Source: Isochrysis galbana (lineage: Eukaryota; Haptophyta; Isochrysidales; Isochrysidaceae). Taken from it: 64,000 bases of DNA. Each line of letters begins with the position of its first letter. Within the stretch, counting starts at the first letter, position 1. The notes beneath the pieces were generated by a model. It ran no database searches. It saw only the letters and a list, made by a program, of their open reading frames with translations, and was not told the origin of the DNA. Positions 42,230 to 51,852 of the stretch are shown in pieces. Position numbers and translations under genes: made by a program. The DNA is taken from NCBI GenBank assembly GCA_018136815.1, contig CM030936.1, positions 826,831 to 890,830 of the forward strand, read 5' to 3'.

Positions 42230-42490
42230 TACGGACAACCAGAAAGAGAAAGAAGGCCTGTCTTGATAATTCTACCACCCGAACTCGACCCAAGCAAGGC
42301 CCAAGGTAGTGTACCTAGGCCGAATCCCTGAAACTGAATGACGAGTGACAAAGGACGAAGGAACGAAAGGGGAATGGGAACGGTAGGGAAGAGGAGGGGA
42401 TATGAAGGGCGATGTGAACAGGATGGCAGTAGATACTGTGCCGACAATAGGTGTTACCCCAGTATATTCAGATATTTTAATAGTGGTATG
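42230..42490 (+). repeat. Family D retroposon tail, copy 2
   Basis: GGCCCAAGGTAGTGTACC, AGGCCGAATCCCTGAAAC, a purine-rich part, and an ending with TATATTCAGATATTTTAA match the other family D copies. It lies just downstream of (3' to) the SRA gene on the other strand. Confidence 0.75.
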
Positions 42491-42571
42491 GGTATGGCAC
42501 ATCAAAGTCAAGTGTGTAATTGCAGCACTAGCATTTACGAGCTCGAAAAATGCGTACGAGTGCGAACATGA

Positions 42572-43642
42572 TTATCCTGTACCACTCGCCACATTGGACG
42601 CCGGACTTCCTGATTGCTCACGCATCCTGACTTTTGGCCAGGACTCAAGTCTTGCAGGAGCGAGCTGCTGGAGCAGAGGGTCGTCCGAGGCATGTAACAT
42701 GTCGATAGCTAAGCGTTTCCGCTTTCGGTCGTGCTCGCGCAATTTTGCAACTGCAAGACGTTGGTATGGAGTCATGGAAGCCACCAATTTCTCTCTAGCA
42801 GCCATGAGGCGTGAGATGGCCTCACCAACCGTCACAGTTCTCGGGTCTCCGATGATAACTTCTAGATCAGGCGGCAGATGGCGCAACCGTTGGGCTGCTG
42901 TCAGATTGAGCACGGAGAGTTCACCTTTGGGTGAACTACTCTTAACACTCGTGTTCACCTTGCCAACACCGACACCAGCTCTTGTAATCTCTGCTGAAGA
43001 CGCAGGCGGGGGTGGCAAGCGCGGCAGTGGAGGCTGATGAGGTGCACGGATCAGAAGGTATCGCTGCTCGACTGAGTCGCCAAGGAATTCGGCAGCCTGA
43101 GAAGAGAGACGCAGAACTATGTAGATCCCGTCATAGCGATATCGATGGCAAACAGTGCCCTTGCCAGCGTTGCCAACCACGCCCGCTGCAACGCCTAGAA
43201 CTACGCGTACTACCCTGACTGGAAGTCGCGAAACAAGATTCACACGCAATGCGCGATGACAGAGATCACAACTATTCTCAGCAGTGGTCCAACAGCCAAG
43301 TAGCAGCCTTTCGCCGAAATCGTCGCAGAACGCCGGTGACGAACCCCGAGGTCCCGCGGCACCATATGTAGGCAGGATGAGTGATTCGACACCGAGCACG
43401 GAATGTGACACGTCGCTGAGGAAGTGCCTGTGCACGCCCTTGAGTGCGAGCTCGGTGCGTTGGCCGAAGCTTGTTCCGACAGTGACACCGGCTACAGGCC
43501 CAAATTGGACGCCGGGCGCACCATGTTCTCGGAGGTGTGTGTTGAGTGCGAGTAGCTCGGCTTGTGCACCGATCAGCCGCCGCTCGCGCGCCGCCCCCTG
43601 CTGCGCCCCGCCGCGTCCCACCGCCAGCGCTGCCGTCGGCAT
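42572..43642 (-). CDS. SRA/YDG domain protein (methyl-cytosine reader-like)
   Basis: 356 residues from ATG 43642 (MPTAALAVGR). The frame is open further upstream to about 43831 without an ATG, so an upstream exon is possible. SRA domains (UHRF1, SUVH) flip out modified cytosine. Seen: residues about 44-200 with VQFGPVAGVTVGTSFGQRTE, then LKGVHRHFLSDVSHSV, which parallels YGPIPGIPVGTSW..R...S..GVHRP...GI; a following GVESLILPTYG strand; NLVSRLPVRVVRV; and CHRYRYDGIYIVLRL, containing the diagnostic YRYDGIY. The loop between is shorter and more divergent than in UHRF1. No RING, PHD or SET domain is present. The C-terminal 150 residues are helical and basic (ISRLMAAREKLV, REHDRKRKRL). It may read DNA methylation in chromatin, by inference. 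Confidence 0.85.
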   Translation of the reverse strand: MPTAALAVGRGGAQQGAARERRLIGAQAELLALNTHLREHGAPGVQFGPVAGVTVGTSFGQRTELALKGVHRHFLSDVSHSVLGVESLILPTYGAAGPRGSSPAFCDDFGERLLLGCWTTAENSCDLCHRALRVNLVSRLPVRVVRVVLGVAAGVVGNAGKGTVCHRYRYDGIYIVLRLSSQAAEFLGDSVEQRYLLIRAPHQPPLPRLPPPPASSAEITRAGVGVGKVNTSVKSSSPKGELSVLNLTAAQRLRHLPPDLEVIIGDPRTVTVGEAISRLMAAREKLVASMTPYQRLAVAKLREHDRKRKRLAIDMLHASDDPLLQQLAPARLESWPKVRMREQSGSPASNVASGTG

Positions 43643-43959
43643 CCGCAGCTCCACCGGCCGAGGAGCGCCAGGTGTCGCAGGCGCGGGTGCGCCGGAACAG
43701 CCCTCCTCATTCACACTTTTTCCCGCTTCACACTTTGAGCGCGAGTTCGAGAGTCTCTCTTCTGAAGTCAGTGTCCAACATAGCAGTAGCAGTAGATGTA
43801 AGATGAGTTTGACAATATTCTCGCTGAACACACGACTCTGGACGCACTACTTTCATGTAAGGCAAAGGTTCTACACCTTCGCTAGATGTGCCTATTCATT
43901 GTTGCCGCATTGCACTCTCGCAACCGCTGTGGTGCAATCCGCACGAGCAACCACCACGT

Positions 43960-45516
43960 ATGCGCGCAGCATGGATAAGCCTATGGGTAGCCTATGGCAA
44001 ACCCTTCGCACGCACGTAGTGCACAACGTATACAAGGACAACGAACTCGACACACCATACACAAGGGAAGAATGCGCACAATACCTCGATCACCTCCCGG
44101 AAATATTCGAGCACGCGGGCAGCAAAATAACCAAAGAAACCTTCCTGGACTCATGGACGACGATAGTACAACACGCCTCGAGTCTCCTCGACAAGGCGGA
44201 GCCAAACCCGGGAACCGCGACTAGCCCGACAGGGCCGAGGAACGATAATACGCGTGACGCGGAGGCTGGCGCCGAGGACCCACCAGAGATCAGGGTGTCC
44301 GACGACGAAACATAAACCACCAAGCTGAACAACATATGGATCCACACCGGCACAAACTATCTAGGAGAGCCAGCCGACCTGGCGGGAGTCGCAACCCCAG
44401 AGGAAGCTGGACAATACCACCCCCCCGCTAGATGGAAAAACGGGCTAAAAGGCCCGAAGTATATGGAATACCCACTAGCGGATGAATACACAATCGGCGA
44501 CAAAACGCCACTCGACCGCGTCACAGTCTCAGACATAACACGAGCACTGGAGGAGAAAACCCTAGGCAACACGCCCCAACCGGCACGTGAGGCATGGGCA
44601 CGAAAAATCAACCTAACTCAAGAAGAATGGAAACACGTGGCCAGCTTATACACTTTGCCCCTACTAAAACACACAGACAAGCACCCACACTTCAAGCACA
44701 TCACCCACAGGAGACTGGGAACGCGAAACCGCTTCAATGAGGCGACCACGAAGAAATGCAGACTGTGCGGAAAACATCAAGAGAGCTCGATCCACTTGGC
44801 CAGATGCCCCGCCACAAAACAGGTCTTTACTACTATAGAAGCAGCAGCAGGATTCACCCCGGAACACAACAGGACGGCGACCCAAGAAGCGAAGGACAAA
44901 CTGTTTGTTTGTATACCCGGGCACACCGACGCCCGATAGCCTCAAAACCATATACTTGAACTTGATAGCATGGAGATTTATAATAACTGACTTCTATAAG
45001 GTCGAATACGACAACTACACTTTTCACCACATCCCCGTCATCGAGCGCACTCTGACCAGGTTTACAATCCTCGTACGCGGCCTCGAACCCTCAAACGAAA
45101 ACTCGCTAACGCGTACTAAACAAGCCTCCCGAGGCAGAAGGCCAAAGATCAAGGACACACGAGGCCTCAGCGCCCCGATATTCAAAGCGAACACAAAAGG
45201 TGCCCTCGTAATGAACACAAACCTGACTTTGGTGGCACAAGCACTCGACATAGCTGAAAGACTAGCTTAACCTTCCAGCGAACGCCGCACCCCGCGCCCT
45301 CATGACCCCACGTCACAGGCTCAATGCGCAACACAGCCCCATACCCACTTTTCATGTGCCAACAACCACGAGAACTACAAGAGAAACCGGTCGTCCGATG
45401 GAACGAGAGAAGGCTGAGAAATCGACCATCGGGGATCGGTACACGCCGCCTGCCACTGGAAACCCCGAGCATGGAGCCCCTAAGTAGAGCACGAGGGGAC
45501 GAGCCGCAAGGCAAGT
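43960..45516 (+). mobile_element. LINE ORF2 C-terminal remnant with CCHC knuckle
   Basis: A 5'-truncated non-LTR retrotransposon. It begins after the RT domain with LWQTLRTHVVHN, then REECAQYLDHLPEI and LDSWTTIVQHASSLLDKAE, colinear with the LINE at 57.4-59.3 kb (LQTVIVHN, EECMAYLPE, LKSWEKISAWAGSKL). An in-frame TAA lies at 44313-44315. The frame then continues to CRLCGKHQESSIHLARCP (about 44758-44811), the C-terminal zinc knuckle of such elements. A frameshift near 44935 leads into LNLIAWRFIITDFYKVEYDN, ending at 45270. The rest to 45516 is likely 3' UTR, into which the hAT MITE has inserted. The element is dead. Confidence 0.82.
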
Positions 45517-45524
45517 GTAAGGGA

Positions 45525-45931
45525 TAAGGCTGTGAATAGGTTTGGATTTGGCCTACTATAGTAGAACTTGGTAGTCACTTTGGGCTACTATAGTAGATAG
45601 TAATAGTGTCCCGGTGCTACTATAGTAGATAGTAATAGTGGCTTCGGCCGTGGTTGGTACCTTAGTACCTAAGGTATCATGGTACCAACCAGGGCCCGCC
45701 AAAAAAAGTTTTGGGCGCCCGAGGCCCGTGGCCCGTGGCCCGTGGTGAGCGAACTCGCCTCGGGAAGGGGAGTAGGAGTAAGACCCTCAACTCTACAATA
45801 GGCCTCCGATGGAGGCCATGAACCCCTGAGATACTTAGCACTGCTCGGTTCGCATATCGGAGCACACCCTGTTGGCAAGTGCCAACGCCCTTTGAATCGC
45901 GTGTCCGTTTCGAAGAAAGCTACCCGCACGC

Positions 45932-45963
<32 letters not shown>

Positions 45964-46409
45964 CTGTCTGTCTGTGTGATGCTTGTGTGTAGGTGCACCC
46001 ACCTTCAAGAATATTTTTTTGTGTGTGTAGGTGCACACATGTACGCAGATAGATACGTACGTAGCAGTAGATAGAGAGTATGTATGGAGACTATGACTAT
46101 ATGTATATCTATGTGGGTGTGGGTGTGGAGTGTGGAGAAGCATGTATTATTATAGCCATTCGTATTAGCAGCTATAATAGCGGCGGACTCACGCGGCCAA
46201 CGAGTCGCCCGCTGCCTGCAGGCTGCAGGGTCGGCGTCGGCGAGCCAGGGGCTATTACCACCATATTAACAGCTTTGGCGGAAATGTCTACTATAGTAGA
46301 TAGTAATAGCGCCGAGGTGCTACCATGGTAGATAGTAATAGTGCCTGAGGGCTGGTTGGTAGTTGGTAGGTTGGTAGGTTGGTATCTACCTACTATATTC
46401 ACAGCCTTA
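45525..46409 (+). mobile_element. hAT-type MITE with 8-bp TSD
   Basis: 885 bp. Ends are TAAGGCTGTGAATAGG (45525) and TATTCACAGCCTTA (to 46409), a terminal inverted repeat shared with the element at 31512-33331. GTAAGGGA flanks it at 45517-45524 and 46410-46417, a perfect 8-bp TSD. The interior is non-coding: CTACTATAGTAGATAGTAATAG units near both ends (45545-45645 and 46290-46340), a (TG)n tract at 45930-45965 and CACACATGT words. It has no transposase and would depend on a hAT enzyme. Confidence 0.9.
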
Positions 46410-46417
46410 GTAAGGGA

Positions 46418-46745
46418 GTGATAAGGGACGCGGGCGCGGCTGTCAGGGAAATGTCGCAGAGCCGCGCGCGCGGTGTGAATATTAAGAAGTTTTTTTTTCA
46501 TTGTTGCCGCATTGGCCATAAGTGCTTATTAAATAACTGATTCTAAACAAATCGCAGATTCCCCAGGAGCCAGGAGTGGCTGGCCTCCCGTCCCCGCTTT
46601 CTCACCGTCATACCTACGAAGGTTTGGCCATGTTCGTTGATTCACTCCAAGAAAAAACGGCTATAGGGGGGATAACGGCTGTAGGGGAAATTGGACTGTA
46701 ATAAATATTTCGCGAGGAATTCTGAGGTCTTGAGGCGGCGGATCA
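46418..46745. other. Intergenic, no gene seen
   Basis: Short AT-rich spacer between the MITE and the 3' end of the BRF2-like gene. Contains CGGCTATAGGGGG / CGGCTGTAGGGG as a near-duplicate at 46660-46690. Confidence 0.5.
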
Positions 46746-48254
46746 CTAAATTGGCGCAAACAAGGCCCGCTCACGCACATCGCAAGCATCTCGCAAGTAC
46801 GAGCGAAGGTGCTCATCCGGCAAATCAGATGCGCTGAGTTCCTCCTCAAAGAGATGTGGCGCATCGACGATGCTCAGATGACGATCCTCTGCGACTGGCG
46901 CCGTGTCAAAGTAGCCCTGTAAGATCGCCTCTTCGGGCACACCCCTTCGCCAAGCTGCCTCCACGCGCCGCGCTTCGCAATCTCGATCGAGGTCGAATTC
47001 AGTAGCGGCGCCATCAGCGCAAAGCCGCACAGCATCAAGCTTTGACTGAAGGCGCCTTCTCTTAGCCAGCCCGCTCACATAAGACGGCGGTAGATTTACA
47101 TGGCCGTGTGCAAGAGGTACACCGGACGGCAGCTGATCTACTTGTTGAGCTTGAGAACCAGGTTCAACGTGGACGACACGTTGCCCATTTCCACGAGCCG
47201 CATCAGCAGGGGTGGAGTATGGTTGTGCCGTCTCAGCAGTGGCGGGTGACTCGTCCACGCATTCGGCCTCCTCAAGCAAGGGTCGTTCTAATGCAAGTGC
47301 CGCAGCTGAGCGCTCTAGACGTGCCAGGTGGAGTGAGGTCGATAGCCCGCGAAGCAAGATGAAATCGCTAGTATCTGCTCGACCAGGCAGCGAGCGTACC
47401 ACGCCCAACGCGACCGCCCTGAGCTCGGCGACACGCCGATTCAGCTTGTTCATCTTGACGCCCAGGGATGTGCACACAGCCTCTTTCCAACGGGAATTCA
47501 TCCCAAGGCTGGTGATGGAGAGAAGGATGGCAGACATCACCAAATTTTCTGCGGAACGTCCATCAAATAGCCACTCGGAAGCGGCTAGATCTAAGAGATC
47601 GGCAGCGACCTTTCGACCGCGACCATTTTGTGTGAAGGCGCCTTGTGCAGCAGGCGGGACATCGGTACTAGAGAAGACAGAACGGTGGATCGCGTCGCAG
47701 TAGCGATTCAGAAGAGCGCTCCAGTCGAGAGTGGAGCTGCGCGTCGCACCGTCATCATGGCCACTTGAGATGGCGAGGCGCTGCTGCTGCTGCTGCTGCT
47801 TTTCCACTTCCAGGCGACCAAGCATACGCATCCAGCACTTGCCGACCAGCGTGGGCTTGCACCTCGCCTTGGCGCTCACCTCACGGAGCGTGAGCACCGT
47901 GTGCTGCTGCTCCCTGCGCGAGGCGAGCAGGAGTGCACATGCGACGTGGCTCTCGAGCACGTAGCCACTTCGTGGCTTACCCATTGCCGAACGAGCCAGT
48001 CTGCAAGCCAGCTGCACGCAGCTCTCATGCAGGCCAAGCTCTGCGCCCATCTGCTGCACTCTGCGCTCAACCGGCCCCCAATCGCTATGCTCTGAGTACT
48101 GGAGGAAGGATCGGCCGGCGGGGTCGTCAGACGCAACGAGCAGTGAATCATCGAGCACCAGCCCGCACGACAGGCAGATCAGCTCGCCTTCTTCCTCGCC
48201 GCGCGGCGCAGAGGGGCCACAGGCGCAGAGCGAGCGGACGACAGGCGGCGCCAT
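46746..48254 (-). CDS. BRF2: TFIIB-family Pol III initiation factor, BRF2-like
   Basis: Intronless, 502 residues from ATG 48254 (MAPPVVRSL). The frame upstream holds a leader of 40 residues and no better start. Seen: an N-terminal zinc ribbon (CACGPSAP, then ELICLSCGLVLDD, about 10-35); two cyclin-like repeats, the first with CVQLACRLARSAM and ACALLLASRREQQHTVLTLRE (about 70-150), the second with LLDLAASEWLFDGRSAENLV (about 240-290); a Pro box LPPSYVSGLAKRRRL, comparable to LPPCM.KSPKRI; and a C-terminal segment DLPDEHLRSYLRDACDVRER that parallels ISDSEIEQYLRTPQEVRDF of human BRF2. The ordering and spacing fit BRF2 (TFIIIB for U6-type promoters) better than TFIIB or BRF1. A CAG-type tract encodes Gln6 near residue 150 (about 47782-47800). 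Confidence 0.78.
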   Translation of the reverse strand: MAPPVVRSLCACGPSAPRGEEEGELICLSCGLVLDDSLLVASDDPAGRSFLQYSEHSDWGPVERRVQQMGAELGLHESCVQLACRLARSAMGKPRSGYVLESHVACALLLASRREQQHTVLTLREVSAKARCKPTLVGKCWMRMLGRLEVEKQQQQQQRLAISSGHDDGATRSSTLDWSALLNRYCDAIHRSVFSSTDVPPAAQGAFTQNGRGRKVAADLLDLAASEWLFDGRSAENLVMSAILLSITSLGMNSRWKEAVCTSLGVKMNKLNRRVAELRAVALGVVRSLPGRADTSDFILLRGLSTSLHLARLERSAAALALERPLLEEAECVDESPATAETAQPYSTPADAARGNGQRVVHVEPGSQAQQVDQLPSGVPLAHGHVNLPPSYVSGLAKRRRLQSKLDAVRLCADGAATEFDLDRDCEARRVEAAWRRGVPEEAILQGYFDTAPVAEDRHLSIVDAPHLFEEELSASDLPDEHLRSYLRDACDVRERALFAPI

Positions 48255-48781
48255 GACGCGGACGGGGCAAGGTCGGTCCTCAGCAGCTAGAAGACAGAAA
48301 TAGAGGGTTAGGTCCTCAGCAGCTAGAAGGTTTCTGAATGAATTTTGTAGTAAAGGTACCCAGCAGAAAGCCAACTACTACTAAAAGTTTATACTTGGCT
48401 TGCATTTGGGGGGGCACGCTCCATCCCCCTCTCCTGCCCCCCTGATGGGGGCAGGGAACCGCGCGCCCCCTGCCTCGCCCTCGCCATTTGGCAGACAGAG
48501 GGGCTTTGCCACGCCTGCCTGTCCTATCCGCGATCCGCGAGCCGCGAGATCTAGGATTCATAATGAGTCATGGGCATGGGAAGTAAAGAGCTGCATCGGG
48601 CGGCAATCAAGTGCCGAATGTAGGATGTAGCCTAGATATAAAGGAACCGACCCCCCCCCCGCGGGCGCGACCGCAAATTCTTTACGGGTAGAGCGTGAGC
48701 GCGCGTGACGGAGGCGGAAGCGGAAGGAATAAAAAATAATTACAACTGGGAATATCGGCGGCTGCACTGAGCCGCTGGCCG
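48255..48781. other. Intergenic with family C fragment
   Basis: 48660-48720 repeats the AATTCTTTACGGGTAGAG, GCGCGTGACGGAGG block of family C (11930-11985). TCCTCAGCAGCTAGAA is duplicated at 48276-48291 and 48312-48327. No gene seen. Confidence 0.55.
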
Positions 48782-50722
48782 ATGCCGCACGCCGACGCAG
48801 GTGAAGACGCAGGTGAAGATGTCCCAGCAGGCCCTGCAGAGACCCCGGCAGAGCCCGGGGGCGGGCGGGCGGGTCATCTGAGCGCCCCGGCTTGCATTAA
48901 TGGTCATGTCTCGGGCCTAGGCTCCTTCAGACGGCGAAGGGGTAGCGTTGCGCACTCCCGGGGTTGCTGGAGTGCTGCAGCGGCAAACTGCGAGGATGCT
49001 GCTGAGGCCGTAGAGGTCGCCAGTCGAGCGCCCAAAGTCAGTGGTGTCGCAGATTTGGCAACCAATGGTGAGTCAGGCGCTCTCCGGCTGGGCTCCTTCA
49101 GAAGGCGAAGGCTTAGCGTCACGCATTCCCAGTGTTGCGGGAGTGGTGCAGCTTGCGAGAGTGCTGCAGCGACGAACGGCCCGGATGCTGCCGGGGCAGC
49201 AGAGGTGGCCCTTTGCACGCCCGACTTCAGCAGTGGCGCAGAAACGCCGTCGATGAACGGGGAGGGCGAAATGCGCATAGCGGACGCCGATCGAGACGCC
49301 TGCACGAGCGGTGGCATGGATGCATGTGCTGCTGCAGGTGTGCCAACGCCTTCGTCGAGCTGCAGTGGCAGCGGGACGAGTGCACGTGCTCCGATAATCT
49401 CAAACCTTATGAGCAGCGAGCGTCGGCGCAAAAGGAAGGCCATAGATGCTTCGGTAACTTGGCTTGCAGCCCGGTCTGCTCTTGTCTCGTGCCAGCTTGT
49501 TGCTCTCCAAAGCCCGCCGCCGTCCGCAGACGTGTCTGCTGCACCTTCACAAGACTGCTTTGCAGAGTGCTCACCCTGCGAATCAGAGCAGGAAGTGGGC
49601 ATGGGAGAAGGGGATGAAGTCTGGGCTGAGAGGTCAACCGTTCCCCCCGTTCTTCAAGACGTTTCTCGTCTCACCCCTTGTCCGGATAGTCGGAAAGTGC
49701 ATCTGCGCAGTTCGCGCCGAATCGTCACGAAGGAGTCGTGGCGTGCACTGCGCAGGTGGCAGTCAAACTCGTCTAGTCTGTGGTCTGCGGAGTTTGCCTT
49801 TCCTGGGCAGGGCTCTTCCACACAACTCAAGGATAACACGGCGTCGTCGTCGATCGAAGCTGCCCTGACCTATCTGTGCCCGTCCAGCTGCAGCAATGGC
49901 GACTGCTTGGCAGGCTTGTCGGTCCTCAACGTGCTGAGCTGCAGGCATCACTTCAACATGCAGATGCTCAAGATGGGCGGCAGCCCGACACGGGTCCTCG
50001 AAGGCATTCTGCGGCCTGCTTATGACCGCTCCAAGAACGGGTTCACCGAAGTCATCGTACCCTTGGGTGTTGCTAGCAGCGTGAGCCTGTGCGTGCACAG
50101 TACTGCAGTTCTGTACGGCTGCTCGGCGAGCGCCTTCAAGCGGGTGAAGGCAGTGGTGGAGACCGTCGCCGGCGTGCCGGGGGATCTTGAGATACCAGAG
50201 CAGTTTGTCGGGTCCAACCAGGTGTCCAAACAGCACAATCACACCAGGCTGCTGGCCGCCTACGTCCGCCAAGTGATGGATCAGGGTGAGCAGCAACCTG
50301 GAGATCCTTCTTCAACTTCACGAGCACCTGGAGCATGCGAACAGAACCGCATCACGCACGTGAACAAGTCCACCTGGAAGATCAAGTGGGAGCACTGCAA
50401 GGAGCACTTCAAGGATTCAACTGTGGGGGTCATCGGTAGTATGCAAATGCTCAAGACAGTTTGGAAGGCGGAAAAGCGTCTGAAGGAAAAGAAGGCTCTC
50501 ACCTACTCCAAGTGCGACGAATGCAAGAGGCTCGACATCATCATCGCCCGCACGAGGGGCATGCATGGTCGTGACGCAGCTAAGGAAAGGGCTTTCGCAG
50601 CAGAAAGCCTGTTTCGTCACAAGCAAGCCATGAACGTCGAGCGGTGCGTTCTCGACGACGCCGGGCTCAGAGCCATCGCCGACAGGCCGGGCAGAAGTAG
50701 CGTGACGAGCGGAGGAGGTTAA
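48782..50722 (+). CDS. Transposon-like protein of unknown family, probably 3'-truncated
   Basis: Open frame of 646 residues from ATG 48782. The first 200 residues contain a duplicated module: LGSFRRRRGSVAHSRGCW (about 46-63) and LGSFRRRRLSVTHSQCCG (about 102-119), each followed by Ala-rich ATNG or AANC stretches. The second half is globular: HHFNMQMLKMGGSPTRVLEG, HVNKSTWKIKWEHCKEHFK and YSKCDECKRLDI, then H..AMNVER near the end. The C..C..L spacing followed by H and ER resembles the pre-DDE region of transposases common in protist genomes; this is pattern memory and not proof. The frame ends in sequence shared with an integrase fragment on the other strand, so the true C terminus is probably lost. 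Confidence 0.5.
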   Translation: MPHADAGEDAGEDVPAGPAETPAEPGGGRAGHLSAPACINGHVSGLGSFRRRRGSVAHSRGCWSAAAANCEDAAEAVEVASRAPKVSGVADLATNGESGALRLGSFRRRRLSVTHSQCCGSGAACESAAATNGPDAAGAAEVALCTPDFSSGAETPSMNGEGEMRIADADRDACTSGGMDACAAAGVPTPSSSCSGSGTSARAPIISNLMSSERRRKRKAIDASVTWLAARSALVSCQLVALQSPPPSADVSAAPSQDCFAECSPCESEQEVGMGEGDEVWAERSTVPPVLQDVSRLTPCPDSRKVHLRSSRRIVTKESWRALRRWQSNSSSLWSAEFAFPGQGSSTQLKDNTASSSIEAALTYLCPSSCSNGDCLAGLSVLNVLSCRHHFNMQMLKMGGSPTRVLEGILRPAYDRSKNGFTEVIVPLGVASSVSLCVHSTAVLYGCSASAFKRVKAVVETVAGVPGDLEIPEQFVGSNQVSKQHNHTRLLAAYVRQVMDQGEQQPGDPSSTSRAPGACEQNRITHVNKSTWKIKWEHCKEHFKDSTVGVIGSMQMLKTVWKAEKRLKEKKALTYSKCDECKRLDIIIARTRGMHGRDAAKERAFAAESLFRHKQAMNVERCVLDDAGLRAIADRPGRSSVTSGGG

Positions 50723-50882
50723 CCATACGCGAGACCCCTGGGTGGCCTAGGTAGTCGTGGTAGGCTCGTAGGTAGCGCTCTCGGAGCGCCTTAGGAACAT
50801 AGAGCCGTGGAGAGCCGGGAGCCGGGATGGTCGGCCCTGTAGAGTAGACCGGCGGGGGGCGGAAAGTGACCCGGCAATCCAC
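50667..50882 (-). mobile_element. Ty3/gypsy-type integrase H2C2 zinc-finger fragment
   Basis: The minus strand encodes LYVPKALRERYLRAYHDYLG, HPGVSRMVNLLRSS, YFCPACRRWL. This is the integrase zinc-binding region (H....GHPG....... W/F.P......C..C). No integrase core or other retroelement part adjoins. The preceding residues (PPPVYSTGPTIPAPGSPR) fit the connection before integrase. Confidence 0.72.
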
Positions 50883-51852
50883 TTAGGGTCACTTTCCGCC
50901 GGGTCGGGAGTGGCGCCAGCCCAAATGTCTCGACATGTCTCGAGACATCTCTTTGGCGAAAATCCGTCCAAATGTCTAAAAGAAAGTCTAGACATTTCTG
51001 CCAAGCCCTAGTGAGACTCCCCGCGGGGGAGGGGAAGAAACCGGAGGGAAAGGAGACCAAATGAAGGCAAGCCGTCTGAGAGGGGGGGAAGAATCGCACC
51101 ATTTCTAGGCGAAGATTTTCCTGGCGGCAGGTGGCCCCCCCCCTGAGGTTTTATATTGGGCATCGCGCCACGGTCAAAAATGCAGCCCAACCTTTACTAA
51201 GTAGTAGTTAATTAAAAAGCCGCCTGTTTGCTGTTTGATGACCGCCCTAGCCCGAGCATGCTAGCATGGGGTGCTCCGCGAGTGACGTCTCCCCTGCTTT
51301 AGGCACTAGATGAAGGTCGGGCGCCCGATAGCGCGGACGGATCTCGGGGGAGTCGCGTGTCAAGAAACAATGGCCCCGAAAGAACCTTATCTGCCCCGCG
51401 CCCCGCGGCGCGACCGCGACCGCCAGTTCTGTACGTGTGGAGCCCCATCGCGTGTGCAGGGGAGGAGCGAGGTTCGCGGCAAATACCTTGCGAGTAAATT
51501 CGAGGCCTATAACCCAGGACGCACTTGAAATACGGTAAATACGTATTTCCCATCTAGGGTACGACTCCTTCGCGAATACGACAGCGACAGCAGCAATACT
51601 GTTAAACTCTGACGAGCCATATATGTCGGAACAAGAAAACTCTGACCCCTCCCCCGGCAACTGAAGCCGTCGGCCGTCCGGCGAGGCGACGGGGAAGCCG
51701 CTGCCCACCAGGCAGGGGGAGAAGAGGCCCGCGTGCAGCTCAGCAAGAGGAGTGCAAAGCGGCAGGCGAGCTTGGTAAGACCGTGGGAGGAGAGGGGGCG
51801 CGGGGGTTTGAGGGGTTGTGGGGGCCCGGGCGGAAGTCATCGCTCGCACGAG
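50883..51852. other. Intergenic with dispersed repeats
   Basis: 50930-51000 has AAATGTCT/AGACATTT inverted repeats. 51010-51071 is the short repeat also next to the H4-like pseudogene. 51080-51240 is family C. Frames on the minus strand at 51247-51858 (up to 203 residues) overlap the upstream region of the methyltransferase gene and lack recognised motifs. Confidence 0.5.
51080..51240 (+). repeat. Family C repeat, copy 2
   Basis: Matches 11997-12140, including TATTGGGCATCGCGCCACGG and the ending TTAAAAAG.C..TGTTTG. Here the TTTG..GACCGCCCTA end is duplicated (CTGTTTGCTGTTTGATG). Confidence 0.8.
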
